Of a stretch of DNA of 64,000 bases, positions 28,097 through 39,723 are shown in pieces. Where the stretch lies: NCBI GenBank assembly GCA_963834305.1, contig CAWIAX010000003.1:1798001-1862000 (forward strand), given 5' to 3'. Source of the DNA: JACCXG01 sp963834305 (GTDB lineage Bacteria; Acidobacteriota; Vicinamibacteria; Vicinamibacterales; 2-12-FULL-66-21). Position numbers and translations under genes: made by a program. Positions within the stretch are counted from its first letter, which is position 1; each line of letters starts with the position of its first letter. The notes beneath the pieces were generated by a model. The model was not told the DNA's origin, made no database searches, and saw nothing but the letters and a program-made list of their open reading frames with translations.

Positions 28097-28986
28097 CAGA
28101 GCTTCTTCACCGCGACGTTGCGGAACTCGATCTTCATCGGCGGACCGGTGTGAATCTGGAAGCCGAGCAGCCCCGTCAGGCTCCGCCCCTTCGCGTCGTC
28201 GTCGATGATGATCGCCGTGACGTGGCCGTTGATGGTGTTGATGATCGTGTTGTGGCGGGCGATGAGGTGGACGTGGTTCCAGTCGTTCGGCTTGATGATC
28301 GCCTTGAGCTCGTCGGCGGACCGTTCGAGGTGGCCGATCACCTTCTTGGTGCCGTCGGGCCCGATGTAGACCGACTGGCCGCGCTGCATCAGGAAGCCGC
28401 GGCCGCGCTCCTCGTAGATCATGCCGGTGTAGCGGTTGTCGAAGTCGATGTCGGCCTGGTAGCCGCGCAGCACCCACTTGCCGACCGGCTTCTGGCCCTC
28501 GCCGGCGGAGGTGACCTGCTGGCTGCGGAACTGGATGCCGCTGTTGGTCGCGTTCATGCGGAATTCGAGCTTCAGCTCGAAGTCGCCCAGCTCGCCGCCG
28601 CGATAGATGATGAACGAGTTCTCCTTGATGGCGTTCTCGGCGGTGGTCTGGCCGACGAGCATGCCGTTCTCGGCCTTCCACAGCGCGGGATCGCCGTCCC
28701 AGTTCTTGAGCGTGCCGTCGAAGATCGACTCGAAGCCGTCGCGGTCGTCCAGGTTCAACGGCTGCGCGCCGCGCCCGCCGCCGCCGCGCTGGCCGCGCCC
28801 CTGGGGGGCCTCGCCCCGCCCTTGGGGAGCCTCGCCGCGTCCCTGTGGCGCCTGGCCGGCCGCCGGCTGGGCGCCGGCTGCCGGGGCCGGCGCCTGCTGC
28901 GTCGCCGCCGTCGAGCTCGTGAGCGCCAGCGCCGCCGCTGCCGCCACCACCATCACGGCGCCGCGCCGGAAAGCCGTATGCCTCAT
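28096..28986 (-). CDS. DUF1080 (3-keto-disaccharide hydrolase family) secreted protein
   Basis: About 296 aa: signal peptide, a low-complexity linker with GEAPQGR repeats (residues 45-75), then a concanavalin-like jelly-roll DUF1080 domain (GFESIFDGTLKNWDGDPALW; SGIQFRSQQ; DWNHVHLIARHNTIINTING). Members cleave 3-keto-glycosides made by Gfo/Idh/MocA dehydrogenases. ATG 28986 is chosen because AAGGAG lies 8 bases upstream; a GTG nine bases earlier is an alternative. It follows such an oxidoreductase (29021-30165) by 34 bases on the same strand, consistent with one pathway. Confidence 0.87.
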   Translation of the reverse strand: MRHTAFRRGAVMVVAAAAALALTSSTAATQQAPAPAAGAQPAAGQAPQGRGEAPQGRGEAPQGRGQRGGGGRGAQPLNLDDRDGFESIFDGTLKNWDGDPALWKAENGMLVGQTTAENAIKENSFIIYRGGELGDFELKLEFRMNATNSGIQFRSQQVTSAGEGQKPVGKWVLRGYQADIDFDNRYTGMIYEERGRGFLMQRGQSVYIGPDGTKKVIGHLERSADELKAIIKPNDWNHVHLIARHNTIINTINGHVTAIIIDDDAKGRSLTGLLGFQIHTGPPMKIEFRNVAVKKL

Positions 28987-29020
28987 CTCTGACACTCCTT
29001 GGCGTGACTCACGCCGCCGT

Positions 29021-30165
29021 TCAGGAACCGACTTTCTCCCACTGCCGTGATTTCGCCGACTTGAGCACCGCGTCGGTCACGTAATCGGTGGCGAGGCCGT
29101 CGCGGAACGTCGGCTGGATGCCCTTGCCGTCGGCAATCCCCTGGACGAAGTCCGCGAACTGATGCATGAAGGTGTGCTCGTAGCCGATCTGCAGGCCGGG
29201 CACCCACCAGTGCTTCATGTAGGGCTGATCGCCGTCGGTGACGTGGACGCTGCGCCAGCCGCGCACGCCGCCCCTCGTCGCGATGGTCGAAGTACTGGAG
29301 GCGGTGGAGGTCGTGCAGGTCCCAGAACGCCGACGCCTTCTCGCCGTTGATCTCGAGGGTGTAGAGCGCCTTGTGCCCGCGGGCGTAGCGCGTCGCCTCG
29401 AACATCGCCAGCGAGCCGTTCTCGAACCGGCAGAGGAACGGCGCTGGCGTCGTCGATGCCGACCGGCTCGACCTTGCCGGTGAGGTTGTGCTTCCGCTCC
29501 TTGACGAACGTTTCGGTCATCGCCGTGACCTCGGCGATCGGGCCGTTCAGCCAGAGCGCGGTGTCGATGCAGTGCGCCAGCAGGTCGCCGGTGACGCCGC
29601 TGCCGGCGACCGCCACGTCCAGCCGCCACAGCCCTTCGCCGCCCTGCGGCAGGTCGGCTGCGAGATGGTCCAGTCCTGGAGGAACTTGGCGCGGTAGTGG
29701 AAGATGCGCCCGAGCTTCCCCTCGTCGATGCAGCTGCTTGATCAGCGTGACGGCGGGCACCCGGCGGTAGTTGTACCAGACGGTGTTGGGCACGCCGGCC
29801 TTCTCGACCGCGTCGACCATCGCCTTGCGCCTCGGCCGCCGTCCGCGCCGAGCGGCTTCTCGCACATCACCATCTTGCCGGCCTTCGCCGCCGCGATGGC
29901 GATGTCGTGGTGGGTGTCGTTCGGGCTGGCGATGTCGATGACGTCGATGTCCTTGCGCTCGATCAGCTTCCGCCAGTCGGTCTCGACGACTCGTAGCCCC
30001 AGTTCGCGGCGAACGCCTTGACCCGGTCGGCGTTGCGCGCCGCAGACCGCCTTGAGCACCGGGCGGTACGGGCAGATCGAAGAAGCGCGGCGCCTGGAGA
30101 AAGGCGTTCGAGTGCGTCCGCCCCATGAAGCCGTAGCCGATCAGGCCGATGTTCAGCGTTTTCAT
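29021..30165 (-). CDS. Gfo/Idh/MocA-family oxidoreductase (several frameshifts)
   Basis: An NAD(P)-dependent sugar dehydrogenase of about 375 aa. The Rossmann start MKTLNIGLIGYGFMGRTHSN carries GxGxxG, the nicotinamide-site lysine lies in CEKPLGA, and the C-terminal domain ends GLATDYVTDAVLKSAKSRQW. About eight frame changes occur between 29,270 and 30,075, for example near 30,070 where LPYRPVLKAVCG is broken by one extra base. The protein sequence is otherwise conserved, so this is probably an intact gene with consensus errors. It sits between a TIM-barrel isomerase and DUF1080. Confidence 0.78.
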
Positions 30166-30201
30166 CGCTGCTCATGTCTCTGCCGCGTAGACTCGCGCTG
30201 C

Positions 30202-31257
<1,056 letters not shown>

Positions 31258-31275
31258 TGAACGTGTTCCTCCGGG

Positions 31276-32490
31276 TTACTTGCCGGTTCGCGGCGCGTCG
31301 GGGTTGCCCGGGCCGAAGTGCTTGAGCACGACGAGCGGATCCGAGTCGCTCGGGTTCTCGATCGTCACGCCTTCACGCGCGGCGCCGGCCGAGACGAAGA
31401 TCTCGTCCTCCGTCATCTGGCCGTAGCGGACCATCGACGGCGTCGAGACGGCCAGCGTGCCGAACCGCCCGTGGCCCTGCGTCACGATGATGCCGTAGGC
31501 GGCGTTGTCCTTGACGGTCACGGTGCGGCCGGGGTGGACCGTCAGCTCCTTGGCCGAATACCACGGCGTGCCGTAGACCACCCACAGCTCCTGGCAGCCG
31601 TCGTCCTTGCTCGCGGCGGCGTCGCGCACCGGCTTCGGGAACCGCTTGTTGTCGGCCCCGAAGTTCGGGTTCGTGTTGGCGTCCCAGTCGAGCATCTCCA
31701 CGAGGTAGTCGAGGTCCTGGTGGTGCTCGGGGAGGACGTCCTTGACGAGGAGGTCCCAGGGAACGATGCGGCCGTCCACTTCCGATTCGAACATGGCGAA
31801 GACGTCGCTGTTGACCTGCGGCTCGTAGGTGACGAGCGACCCCGGCGCGTGCAGGATGCACGGGTCGATCTGCCAGCCGGTGCCCGGCTCGAGGCGGTAG
31901 GCGCGCGACAGGAAGGTGATGCCGTTGTCGCCGCGGTTCCAGTTCTCGAGGCAGCGCCGCACGTCAGCCTTCGTCGTGCCCGGCTCGAGGCCCATGAAGG
32001 TGTGCGGGAAGTTGTTGAACGTCTGGTTGTACTGCGGCGGGAAGTAGTACGCCTCCGGCTTGCCCTTGCGGCCGAGCAGCCTGGCCTGCTCGTCGCTCTG
32101 GTGCATGTGATGGGGAATGGCGCCGAGATTGTCGAAGAACTTGCAGAGCAGGTTCCAGCCGCGCTCCTTCTCCATCACCCCCTTGCCGAGCAGCAGGTCG
32201 CCGGCCGCGTCGACCGCCTCCTTCAGGAGGAAGCGCGTGCCGTTCGCCAGCCGGACGTAGCTCAGCCCTTCGTCCTGGGGAGTCCCGGGACCGTTGTCGG
32301 CGTTGGTCGTGGACGAGAACCATCGTTCGTTGATGCCGCCGCGGTGGCCGCCGAGCGCATAGACATCGTCGGGGTGCAGCCGGAGCCGGCGGCCCGGCAC
32401 CATGAACGAGCGCGGAACCCAGCTGGGTTCGAGCCGGAGCAGGCCGCCGCCCGCGTCGAGTGCGTGTTGTACGTCGGACCGATTCGCCAT
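31276..32490 (-). CDS. Cupin protein resembling phosphomannose isomerase
   Basis: A 404-aa soluble protein. The cupin metal motif is visible as PHHMHQSDEQARLLGRKGKP followed by EAYYFPPQYN, which resembles the metal-site segment of type I phosphomannose isomerases. A second cupin half is present (VHPGRTVTVKDNAAYGIIVT). It is intact. The start at 32490 is chosen because AAGGAC lies upstream and any longer reading would run into the divergent gene at 32743. It belongs with the sugar-metabolism genes downstream, but its reaction cannot be named. Confidence 0.65.
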   Translation of the reverse strand: MANRSDVQHALDAGGGLLRLEPSWVPRSFMVPGRRLRLHPDDVYALGGHRGGINERWFSSTTNADNGPGTPQDEGLSYVRLANGTRFLLKEAVDAAGDLLLGKGVMEKERGWNLLCKFFDNLGAIPHHMHQSDEQARLLGRKGKPEAYYFPPQYNQTFNNFPHTFMGLEPGTTKADVRRCLENWNRGDNGITFLSRAYRLEPGTGWQIDPCILHAPGSLVTYEPQVNSDVFAMFESEVDGRIVPWDLLVKDVLPEHHQDLDYLVEMLDWDANTNPNFGADNKRFPKPVRDAAASKDDGCQELWVVYGTPWYSAKELTVHPGRTVTVKDNAAYGIIVTQGHGRFGTLAVSTPSMVRYGQMTEDEIFVSAGAAREGVTIENPSDSDPLVVLKHFGPGNPDAPRTGK

Positions 32491-32742
32491 GAGTGTCCTT
32501 GTGAGTGGAAACGATGGACGATACCTTCGTCCGCCGCGCGACTTCAAGCGCATTCCTCCGGCCGTGGTCGTTTCGCGGGCAGAAACAGGGGAGGCTCCCG
32601 GCGCGGCCCTGTAACTGTATGTCCGGCACGCTGTTGCCCGCCAGCGGCGGGCGTGATGCCGGCGGATTTCGCCGCCGCGCGCCGTTGCGTCCAGCGAAAC
32701 AGTGGACGCGGCTGCGGCCGTGCCGGCGGATAATATCGCCCC

Positions 32743-33792
32743 ATGTCGAGGTTGACGGAGCACCATGGCCGGCCGGCGATGTCGATGGAGAGTCGGGATC
32801 TGCGGGTAACGGTCCTCCGCGAAGGGGGGCACATTGCCGAGGTGTTCGACAAGCGGGCCGGCGTCAGCCCGCTGTGGACGCCGCCGTGGCCTTCGCTCGA
32901 TCCGTCGAGATACGACCGCGCGAGCCATCCCGAATACGGCGACGGCGCCGATGCCAGCCTGCTGGCCGGCATCATGGGCCACAACCTCTGCCTCGACATC
33001 TTCGGCGGACCATCGGCGGAGGAGGCGGCGGCCGGGCTGCCCGTGCACGGCGAGGCCTCGACTGTCCCCTACCGTCTCGAGGCCGATGGCGACGAATTGG
33101 TGGCGAGCGCCGACCTGCCGCTGGCGGGCCTCCGCGTCGAACGCCGCCTGGCACTACGGGACCGGGCGGTGCGGGTCCGGGAGCGGGTGGAGAACCCCGG
33201 CGCCGCCGATCGCCCGATCGGCTGGACCCAGCACGTCACGCTCGGACCGCCGTTCCTCGAGCGCGGCGTGACGGAGTTCCGCGCCTCCGCCACGCGCTCG
33301 CGGGTGCACGAGACCCCGTTTGGCACCGCGGACTACCTGCGCGCCGGGGCCGATTTCGACTGGCCGCACGCGCCCCGCATCGACGGCAGTCTCGCCGATC
33401 TGCGCGTCTACTCCCGCGCGGCGGCGTCGAGCGCGTATACGGCCCACCTGATGGACCCGGGGCCGGCGGAGGCGTGGTTCGTCGCGTTTTCCCCGCCGGC
33501 CGGGCTGGCGTTCGGGTATGTGTGGCGGCGGGCGGATTTCCCGTGGATGGGCATCTGGGAAGAGAACGAGAGCCGGGCGCAGCCGCCGTGGAACGGCCGG
33601 ACGATGACCCGGGGGATGGAGTTCGGGGTCTCGCCGTTTCCCGAGACGCGCCGCGCGATGATCGATCGCGGCCGCCTGTTCGACACCCCGACGTACAGAT
33701 GGATACCGGCGAAGTCGCGGGTCATCGTAGAATATTGGTGTGTTTCCACGGCCGCGAAGGCCATCCCGGAGTCGCTGGCCTGGCCGGCGTAG
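32743..33792 (+). CDS. Galactose-mutarotase-like (aldose epimerase fold) protein
   Basis: A 349-aa protein rich in beta strands with a GxNLxxDxFGGP-type opening (GHNLCLDIFGGPSAEE), WTQHVTLGPPFLERG (a His-containing strand as in aldose 1-epimerases) and GMEFGVSPFPETRR near the end. This pattern fits the carbohydrate-binding supersandwich fold. The start is uncertain: a TAATAT box lies only 6 bases before ATG 32743, so translation could begin at the later ATGs at 32779 or 32785. No frame damage. The function is inferred from fold and context. Confidence 0.6.
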   Translation: MSRLTEHHGRPAMSMESRDLRVTVLREGGHIAEVFDKRAGVSPLWTPPWPSLDPSRYDRASHPEYGDGADASLLAGIMGHNLCLDIFGGPSAEEAAAGLPVHGEASTVPYRLEADGDELVASADLPLAGLRVERRLALRDRAVRVRERVENPGAADRPIGWTQHVTLGPPFLERGVTEFRASATRSRVHETPFGTADYLRAGADFDWPHAPRIDGSLADLRVYSRAAASSAYTAHLMDPGPAEAWFVAFSPPAGLAFGYVWRRADFPWMGIWEENESRAQPPWNGRTMTRGMEFGVSPFPETRRAMIDRGRLFDTPTYRWIPAKSRVIVEYWCVSTAAKAIPESLAWPA

Positions 33793-33862
33793 CAGTTCCC
33801 TGAGGCGCGTTATCTTAAATCGACGGTGCGGGCTCCAGCCCGGCTGTTTCCGAGGGATCCTT

Positions 33863-34399
33863 ATGTACCAGTCCTTGATTGTTTCGATCGCACTCGCGTC
33901 GGCCCCGCTGCTCGCGGCGGTGCCGCAGACCGCGCCGGCGGCGCAGAAGCCCGCGGCGCAGAAGCCGGCCGCTGACACCCAGAAGCCGGCCGGCGACAAG
34001 ACGGCCGCGGCCAAGGGGGTGCGGACCATCGAGATCATCGGCACCGACGACATGAAGTTCAGCGTTACCTCGATTGCCGCCAAGCGCGGCGAGCAGCTGC
34101 GCGTGCGGCTCGTCGTCAAGGGGGCGATGCCGAAGATCGCCATGGCGCACAACTTCGTGCTGCTCGACAAGGCTGCCAGCCCGGTGAAGTTCGTCGGCGC
34201 CGCGGCCCAGGCTCGCGCCACCGACTTCATTCCGCCCGACATGAAGGACCAGGTCATCGCGGCCACCGGCCTGGCCGGCGCCGGCGAGACGGTCGAGATC
34301 ACCTTCAAGGTGCCGGCCGTTGCCGGCGACTACACCTATCTCTGCTCCTTCCCCGGTCACTTCCAGATCGGCATGAAGGGGACGCTGAGCGTCAAATAG
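33863..34399 (+). CDS. Secreted azurin/plastocyanin-like cupredoxin
   Basis: A 178-aa blue-copper protein: signal peptide, an Ala/Lys/Pro-rich linker (residues 20-50) and a cupredoxin domain. The copper ligands are visible as His in MAHNFVLLDK and Cys-His-Met in CSFPGHFQIGM. It would shuttle electrons in the periplasm. A similar domain is fused to the C-terminus of the ThuA/propeller protein at 39724-43420. ATG 33863 is used since it begins the signal peptide. The last base of its stop codon is the first G of the following heptamer array. Confidence 0.88.
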   Translation: MYQSLIVSIALASAPLLAAVPQTAPAAQKPAAQKPAADTQKPAGDKTAAAKGVRTIEIIGTDDMKFSVTSIAAKRGEQLRVRLVVKGAMPKIAMAHNFVLLDKAASPVKFVGAAAQARATDFIPPDMKDQVIAATGLAGAGETVEITFKVPAVAGDYTYLCSFPGHFQIGMKGTLSVK

Positions 34400-34508
34400 G
34401 GTTCAGGGTTCAAGGTGCAGGGTGCAGGGTTCACGCCGAACCTTGCACCCTGCACCCCGAACCTTGAACCAGAACCCTGCACCCTGAACCTTGCACCCTG
34501 AACCCCCC
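34399..34508. repeat. Paired G-rich and C-rich heptamer arrays forming a hairpin
   Basis: The first half (34399-34433) has GGGTTCA, AGGTGCA and GGGTGCA units; after a 5-base turn the second half has CCTTGCA, CCCTGCA, CCTTGAA and CCCTGAA units. The halves can pair over about 26 bases with a single 7-base slip. It fills the whole gap between the cupredoxin and the spermidine-synthase-like gene. Confidence 0.88.
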
Positions 34509-34576
34509 GGAGCTTTCTTCTGGTCTTTCTCGCCTCGTTCCTCGTCCTCTTCGTCGAGATCGCCCTCATTCGCTGG

Positions 34577-36583
34577 ATGCCCGCCTACATCCGGCTGCTT
34601 GCGTACTTCTCGAACTTCATCCTCCTCGCCAGCTTCCTCGGCATCGGCATCGGCTGCCTGCTGGCGCCGGCGCGGGTCCGCCTCTTCGCCTGGTTCCCCG
34701 TCCTCACCGCGCTGCTCATCGGCGTCGTCTACTTCTTCCGGCTGGAGGTGGCGATCCCGCCGTCGGCGAGCATCTACTTCACCAGCGGCACGGAAGAGCC
34801 GGTCGTCGCGGTCGAGACCACGCTGCTGCTGCCGCTGATGTTCGTGGCGGTCGCGGCGCTGCTGGCCACCGCGGCGCAGCGGATGGCGCGGGAGATGGCG
34901 GTGCTGGCGCCGCTGCGCGGCTACACGCTCAACGTCGCGGGCAGCCTCGCCGGGGTCATCGCCTTCGCGGCGATGTCCTGGCTCGAGCTGCCGCCCACGG
35001 CGTGGTTCGGCGTGGCGTTCGCCGCCTCGATTCCGCTGCTGCTCACGCCCGAACCGGTGATCCAGTACAGCGCCCCCGGCGTGGTGGCCCCCGCGGGCGC
35101 GGCGCCGCCGCTCCGGCGCCCCGTCCCGCGCCTGTCCACGGTGGTCGATATCGCCCTGCTCGTGGTCGCGCTCGTGCTGGTGCACCAGATGGCGCGCGGC
35201 GCCCTGTGGTCGCCGTATTACAAGATCACCGTCGGCCACGACGGCCAGGACACGGTCGTCGAGGTGAACAACATCTTCCACCAGTCGATGGCCCCGGTCG
35301 CGCACAAGGAATACTTCTACCAGTGGCCGTACACCGTCTTCGGTGACACCTTCGAGAACGTCCTGATCCTCGGCGCCGGCTCCGGCACCGACGTCGCCGC
35401 GGCGCTGATGCACGGCGCCAGGCACGTCGACGCCGTCGAGATCGATCCCACGATCCTCCGGCTCGGCCGGCAGCTCCACCCCGATCACCCGTTCGACGAC
35501 CCGCGGGTCACCGTGATCAACGACGATGCGCGGCATTACCTGCGGACGACCACGAAGAAATACGACCTCGTGGTGTTCGCGCTGATCGATTCGCTCACGC
35601 TGCAATCGAGCTTCTCCGGCGTCCGGCTGGAAAGCTACATGTTCACCGAGGAGTCGTTCCGCGCCGTGCGCGACCGGCTCGAGCCCGACGGCCTGCTGAT
35701 CGTCTACAACTACTTCCGCGAGCCGTGGCTGGTGGACCGGCTGGCGAACATCGCGGCGGCCGCCTTCGACGCCGAACCGCGCGTCCACGTGCACGAGGCG
35801 CGCGCCTACCTCGGGGTCATGCTGGCCGGCCCGCGGCTTGCCACGCTGACGTCGGATCCGGTCGTGCCCGAGCAGGTGACGGCCTACAACCAGTCGCATG
35901 CGCCCAGCCCGGCGCGGATGCACGTGCGCGACCAGCGCGTCGAGCCGTCGACCGACGACTGGCCGTTCCTCTACCTGCGGGACCGCCACGTGCCGCGCCA
36001 TTACCTGGCGGCGCTCGCCCTGATCCTGGTGGTGTCGGTGGTGGCCGTGCTGTGGACGCTGCGCGGGCAGCAGGGGCGCTGGTCGTGGGAGTTCTTCCTC
36101 CTCGGCGCCGGCTTCATGCTGCTCGAGACCAAGGCGATCATCCAGTTCGCCCTGCTGTGGGGCTCGACCTGGGTGGTCGCGTCGCTGGCCATCGCCTCGG
36201 TCCTGACGATGGCGCTGCTGGCGAACTACGTGGTCTCCCGCGTCGAGATCCGGCGGCGCTGGCTGGTCGGCGTGGTCCTCGTCTCGCTGCTGGCGGTCAA
36301 CGCCCTGATTCCCATCGGCCAGGTGACGTTCGGCAGCCTGGCCGCCGAGTCGATCTTCTACGCGCTGCTGATGTTCAGCCCGATCCTGTGCGCCGGGCTG
36401 CTGTTCGGCACCTCGATCAAGCATTCGACGTCGCTGCCGCGCGATTACGGCACCAACCTGCTCGGCGCCATGGTCGGCGGCGTGGCCGAGTACCTGTCGC
36501 TGATGACCGGCTTCGGCGTGCTCCTGGGGGTCGTCGCCGTGTTCTACATCGGCGCCCTGCTGGCGCGGCGGCAGCAGGCGTAA
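34577..36583 (+). CDS. Membrane-embedded spermidine-synthase-like methyltransferase-fold protein
   Basis: At least 668 aa. N-terminal membrane helices are followed by a soluble domain with the SAM-type motif VLILGAGSGTD, VDAVEIDP and DDARHYL as in spermidine synthases, then about seven C-terminal helices. Coding clearly extends upstream: SFLLVFLASFLVLFVEIALI precedes the ATG in frame and forms the expected first helix, but the frame closes at a TGA at 34499 and offers only CTG 34520 as a start. The native start seems to have been lost to the adjacent heptamer array. It may lack true aminopropyl transfer; the substrate is unknown. Confidence 0.75.
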   Translation: MPAYIRLLAYFSNFILLASFLGIGIGCLLAPARVRLFAWFPVLTALLIGVVYFFRLEVAIPPSASIYFTSGTEEPVVAVETTLLLPLMFVAVAALLATAAQRMAREMAVLAPLRGYTLNVAGSLAGVIAFAAMSWLELPPTAWFGVAFAASIPLLLTPEPVIQYSAPGVVAPAGAAPPLRRPVPRLSTVVDIALLVVALVLVHQMARGALWSPYYKITVGHDGQDTVVEVNNIFHQSMAPVAHKEYFYQWPYTVFGDTFENVLILGAGSGTDVAAALMHGARHVDAVEIDPTILRLGRQLHPDHPFDDPRVTVINDDARHYLRTTTKKYDLVVFALIDSLTLQSSFSGVRLESYMFTEESFRAVRDRLEPDGLLIVYNYFREPWLVDRLANIAAAAFDAEPRVHVHEARAYLGVMLAGPRLATLTSDPVVPEQVTAYNQSHAPSPARMHVRDQRVEPSTDDWPFLYLRDRHVPRHYLAALALILVVSVVAVLWTLRGQQGRWSWEFFLLGAGFMLLETKAIIQFALLWGSTWVVASLAIASVLTMALLANYVVSRVEIRRRWLVGVVLVSLLAVNALIPIGQVTFGSLAAESIFYALLMFSPILCAGLLFGTSIKHSTSLPRDYGTNLLGAMVGGVAEYLSLMTGFGVLLGVVAVFYIGALLARRQQA

Positions 36584-36654
36584 ACACCGGGTTGGGAGTA
36601 AAATGATCGGCCGGACTCCATATCAGGCTCGCGTCTTTCCAGAAAGGGCACGCC

Positions 36655-38256
<1,602 letters not shown>

Positions 38257-38261
38257 CAATT

Positions 38262-38328
38262 CCCAACTCCCAACGCCCAACTTCCAACGCCCGGCTTCTC
38301 CGGGTCGTTGGGAGTCCGGGCGTGGGGA
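38262..38328. repeat. Heptamer array with internal hairpin
   Basis: Units CCCAACT, CCCAACG, CCCAACT, TCCAACG and CCCGGCT are followed by G-rich units (TTGGGAG, GTGGGGAG). CCAACG-CCCGG (38284-38294) pairs with CCGGG-T-CGTTGG (38300-38311) around CTTCT. It lies between two same-strand genes and may act as an intercistronic terminator or stability element. Confidence 0.85.
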
Positions 38329-38356
38329 GCCGGATCTGACAAGGAACAGACATCCT

Positions 38357-39646
38357 TTGGCGCAGAAGAACAAGCTCGCCATTCTCGTCGGCGGCGGTCC
38401 CGCACCCGGCATCAACAGCGTCATCGGCGCGGCGACCATCCGCGCCCGGCTCGAAGACATCGAGGTCGTCGGCATCCGCGACGGCTTCGAGTGGCTGATG
38501 CAGGGGGACAGCGACCACGTCATCCCGCTCACCATCGACAACGTCAGCCGGATCCACTTCCGCGGCGGCTCGCACCTCGGCATCGCCCGCGCCAACCCGA
38601 CCAAGGATCCCAAGCTGCTCGACAACACGCTCAAGTCGCTGCAGCGGCTCGACGTCTCCCAGCTCATCACCATCGGCGGCGACGACACCGCCTATTCCGC
38701 CATGATGCTCGAGCGGCACGCCGCCGGCGCCCTCCGCGTCGTCCACGTGCCGAAGACCATCGACAACGACCTGTTCCTGCCCGAACACGTCGACACCTTC
38801 GGGTTCCAGACGGCGCGCCACTACGGCGCCGAGATCGTCAAGAACCTGATGGTCGACGCCAAGACGACGTCGCGCTGGTACTTCGTGATCGCGATGGGGC
38901 GGAAGGCCGGGCACCTGGCGCTCGGCATCGGCAAGGCGGCCGGCGCGACGCTGCACGCTGATCTCCGAGGAGTTCCCCGCGCCGATCCGGCTCAAGACGA
39001 TCGTCGACACGCTGGCCGGCTCGATCATCAAGCGGCTGAGCGACGGCCGGCGCGACGGCGTGGCGGTGATCGCCGAGGGCGTCGTCCTCGACATCGCCGA
39101 GGACGATCTGGCGGGGCTGCAGGACGTCGAGCGCGACGCGCACGGGCACATCTGCGCATCGCCGAGGTCAACCTCGGCGAGATCCTCAAGTCGCAGGTGC
39201 AGGCGCGGCTCCGGCAGCTCGGCATCAAGACGACGATCGCGGCCAAGAACATCGGCTACGAGCTGCGCTGCGCCGACCCGATTCCGTTCGACATGGAGTA
39301 CACGCGCGACCTCGGCTACTGCGCGGCGAGGTACCTGATCGCCGGCGGCAATGCCGCGATGATCTCGATGCAGGGCGGGCACTTCGTCCCGGTGCCCTTC
39401 GAGGAGATCACGGATCCGGAGACCGGCCGGACGCGCGTCCGCCTCGTCGACATCGCCTCGACGCGCTACGCCATCGCCCGCCGCTACATGATCCGCCTGC
39501 GCCGGGACGACTTCGAAGATCCCGAAGAAATGAAGCGGCTGGCGAGCACGGTGAACCTGTCCCCGGACCAGTTCCGGCGGGAGTTCGAGTCGCTGGTGGC
39601 CGCCGAGCCGCCCAAGCTGCAGATGGACACGCACGGCGAAGCCTGA
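38357..39646 (+). CDS. 6-phosphofructokinase, pyrophosphate-dependent type (two frameshifts)
   Basis: About 429 aa. The active site reads GGDDT, with Asp where ATP enzymes have Gly, and PKTIDND, with Lys where ATP enzymes have Gly; both mark PPi-dependent PFKs. The start is TTG (MAQKNKLAILVGGGPAPGIN). One extra base near 38,957 (before LISEEFPAPIRL) and a net loss of one near 39,157 (before IAEVNLGEILKS) break the frame; the rest is well conserved. A PPi-PFK makes upper glycolysis reversible and fits use in both sugar breakdown and gluconeogenesis. Confidence 0.85.
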   Translation: MAQKNKLAILVGGGPAPGINSVIGAATIRARLEDIEVVGIRDGFEWLMQGDSDHVIPLTIDNVSRIHFRGGSHLGIARANPTKDPKLLDNTLKSLQRLDVSQLITIGGDDTAYSAMMLERHAAGALRVVHVPKTIDNDLFLPEHVDTFGFQTARHYGAEIVKNLMVDAKTTSRWYFVIAMGRKAGHLALGIGKAAGATLHADLRGVPRADPAQDDRRHAGRLDHQAAERRPARRRGGDRRGRRPRHRRGRSGGAAGRRARRARAHLRIAEVNLGEILKSQVQARLRQLGIKTTIAAKNIGYELRCADPIPFDMEYTRDLGYCAARYLIAGGNAAMISMQGGHFVPVPFEEITDPETGRTRVRLVDIASTRYAIARRYMIRLRRDDFEDPEEMKRLASTVNLSPDQFRREFESLVAAEPPKLQMDTHGEA

Positions 39647-39723
39647 GGCCGCCGCTCCCACCGATGGCTTGACGGTCGGCGCGCCTCCCGGGCCTCGTCG
39701 TGCTCACGGAAAGGTTGGCAGTC

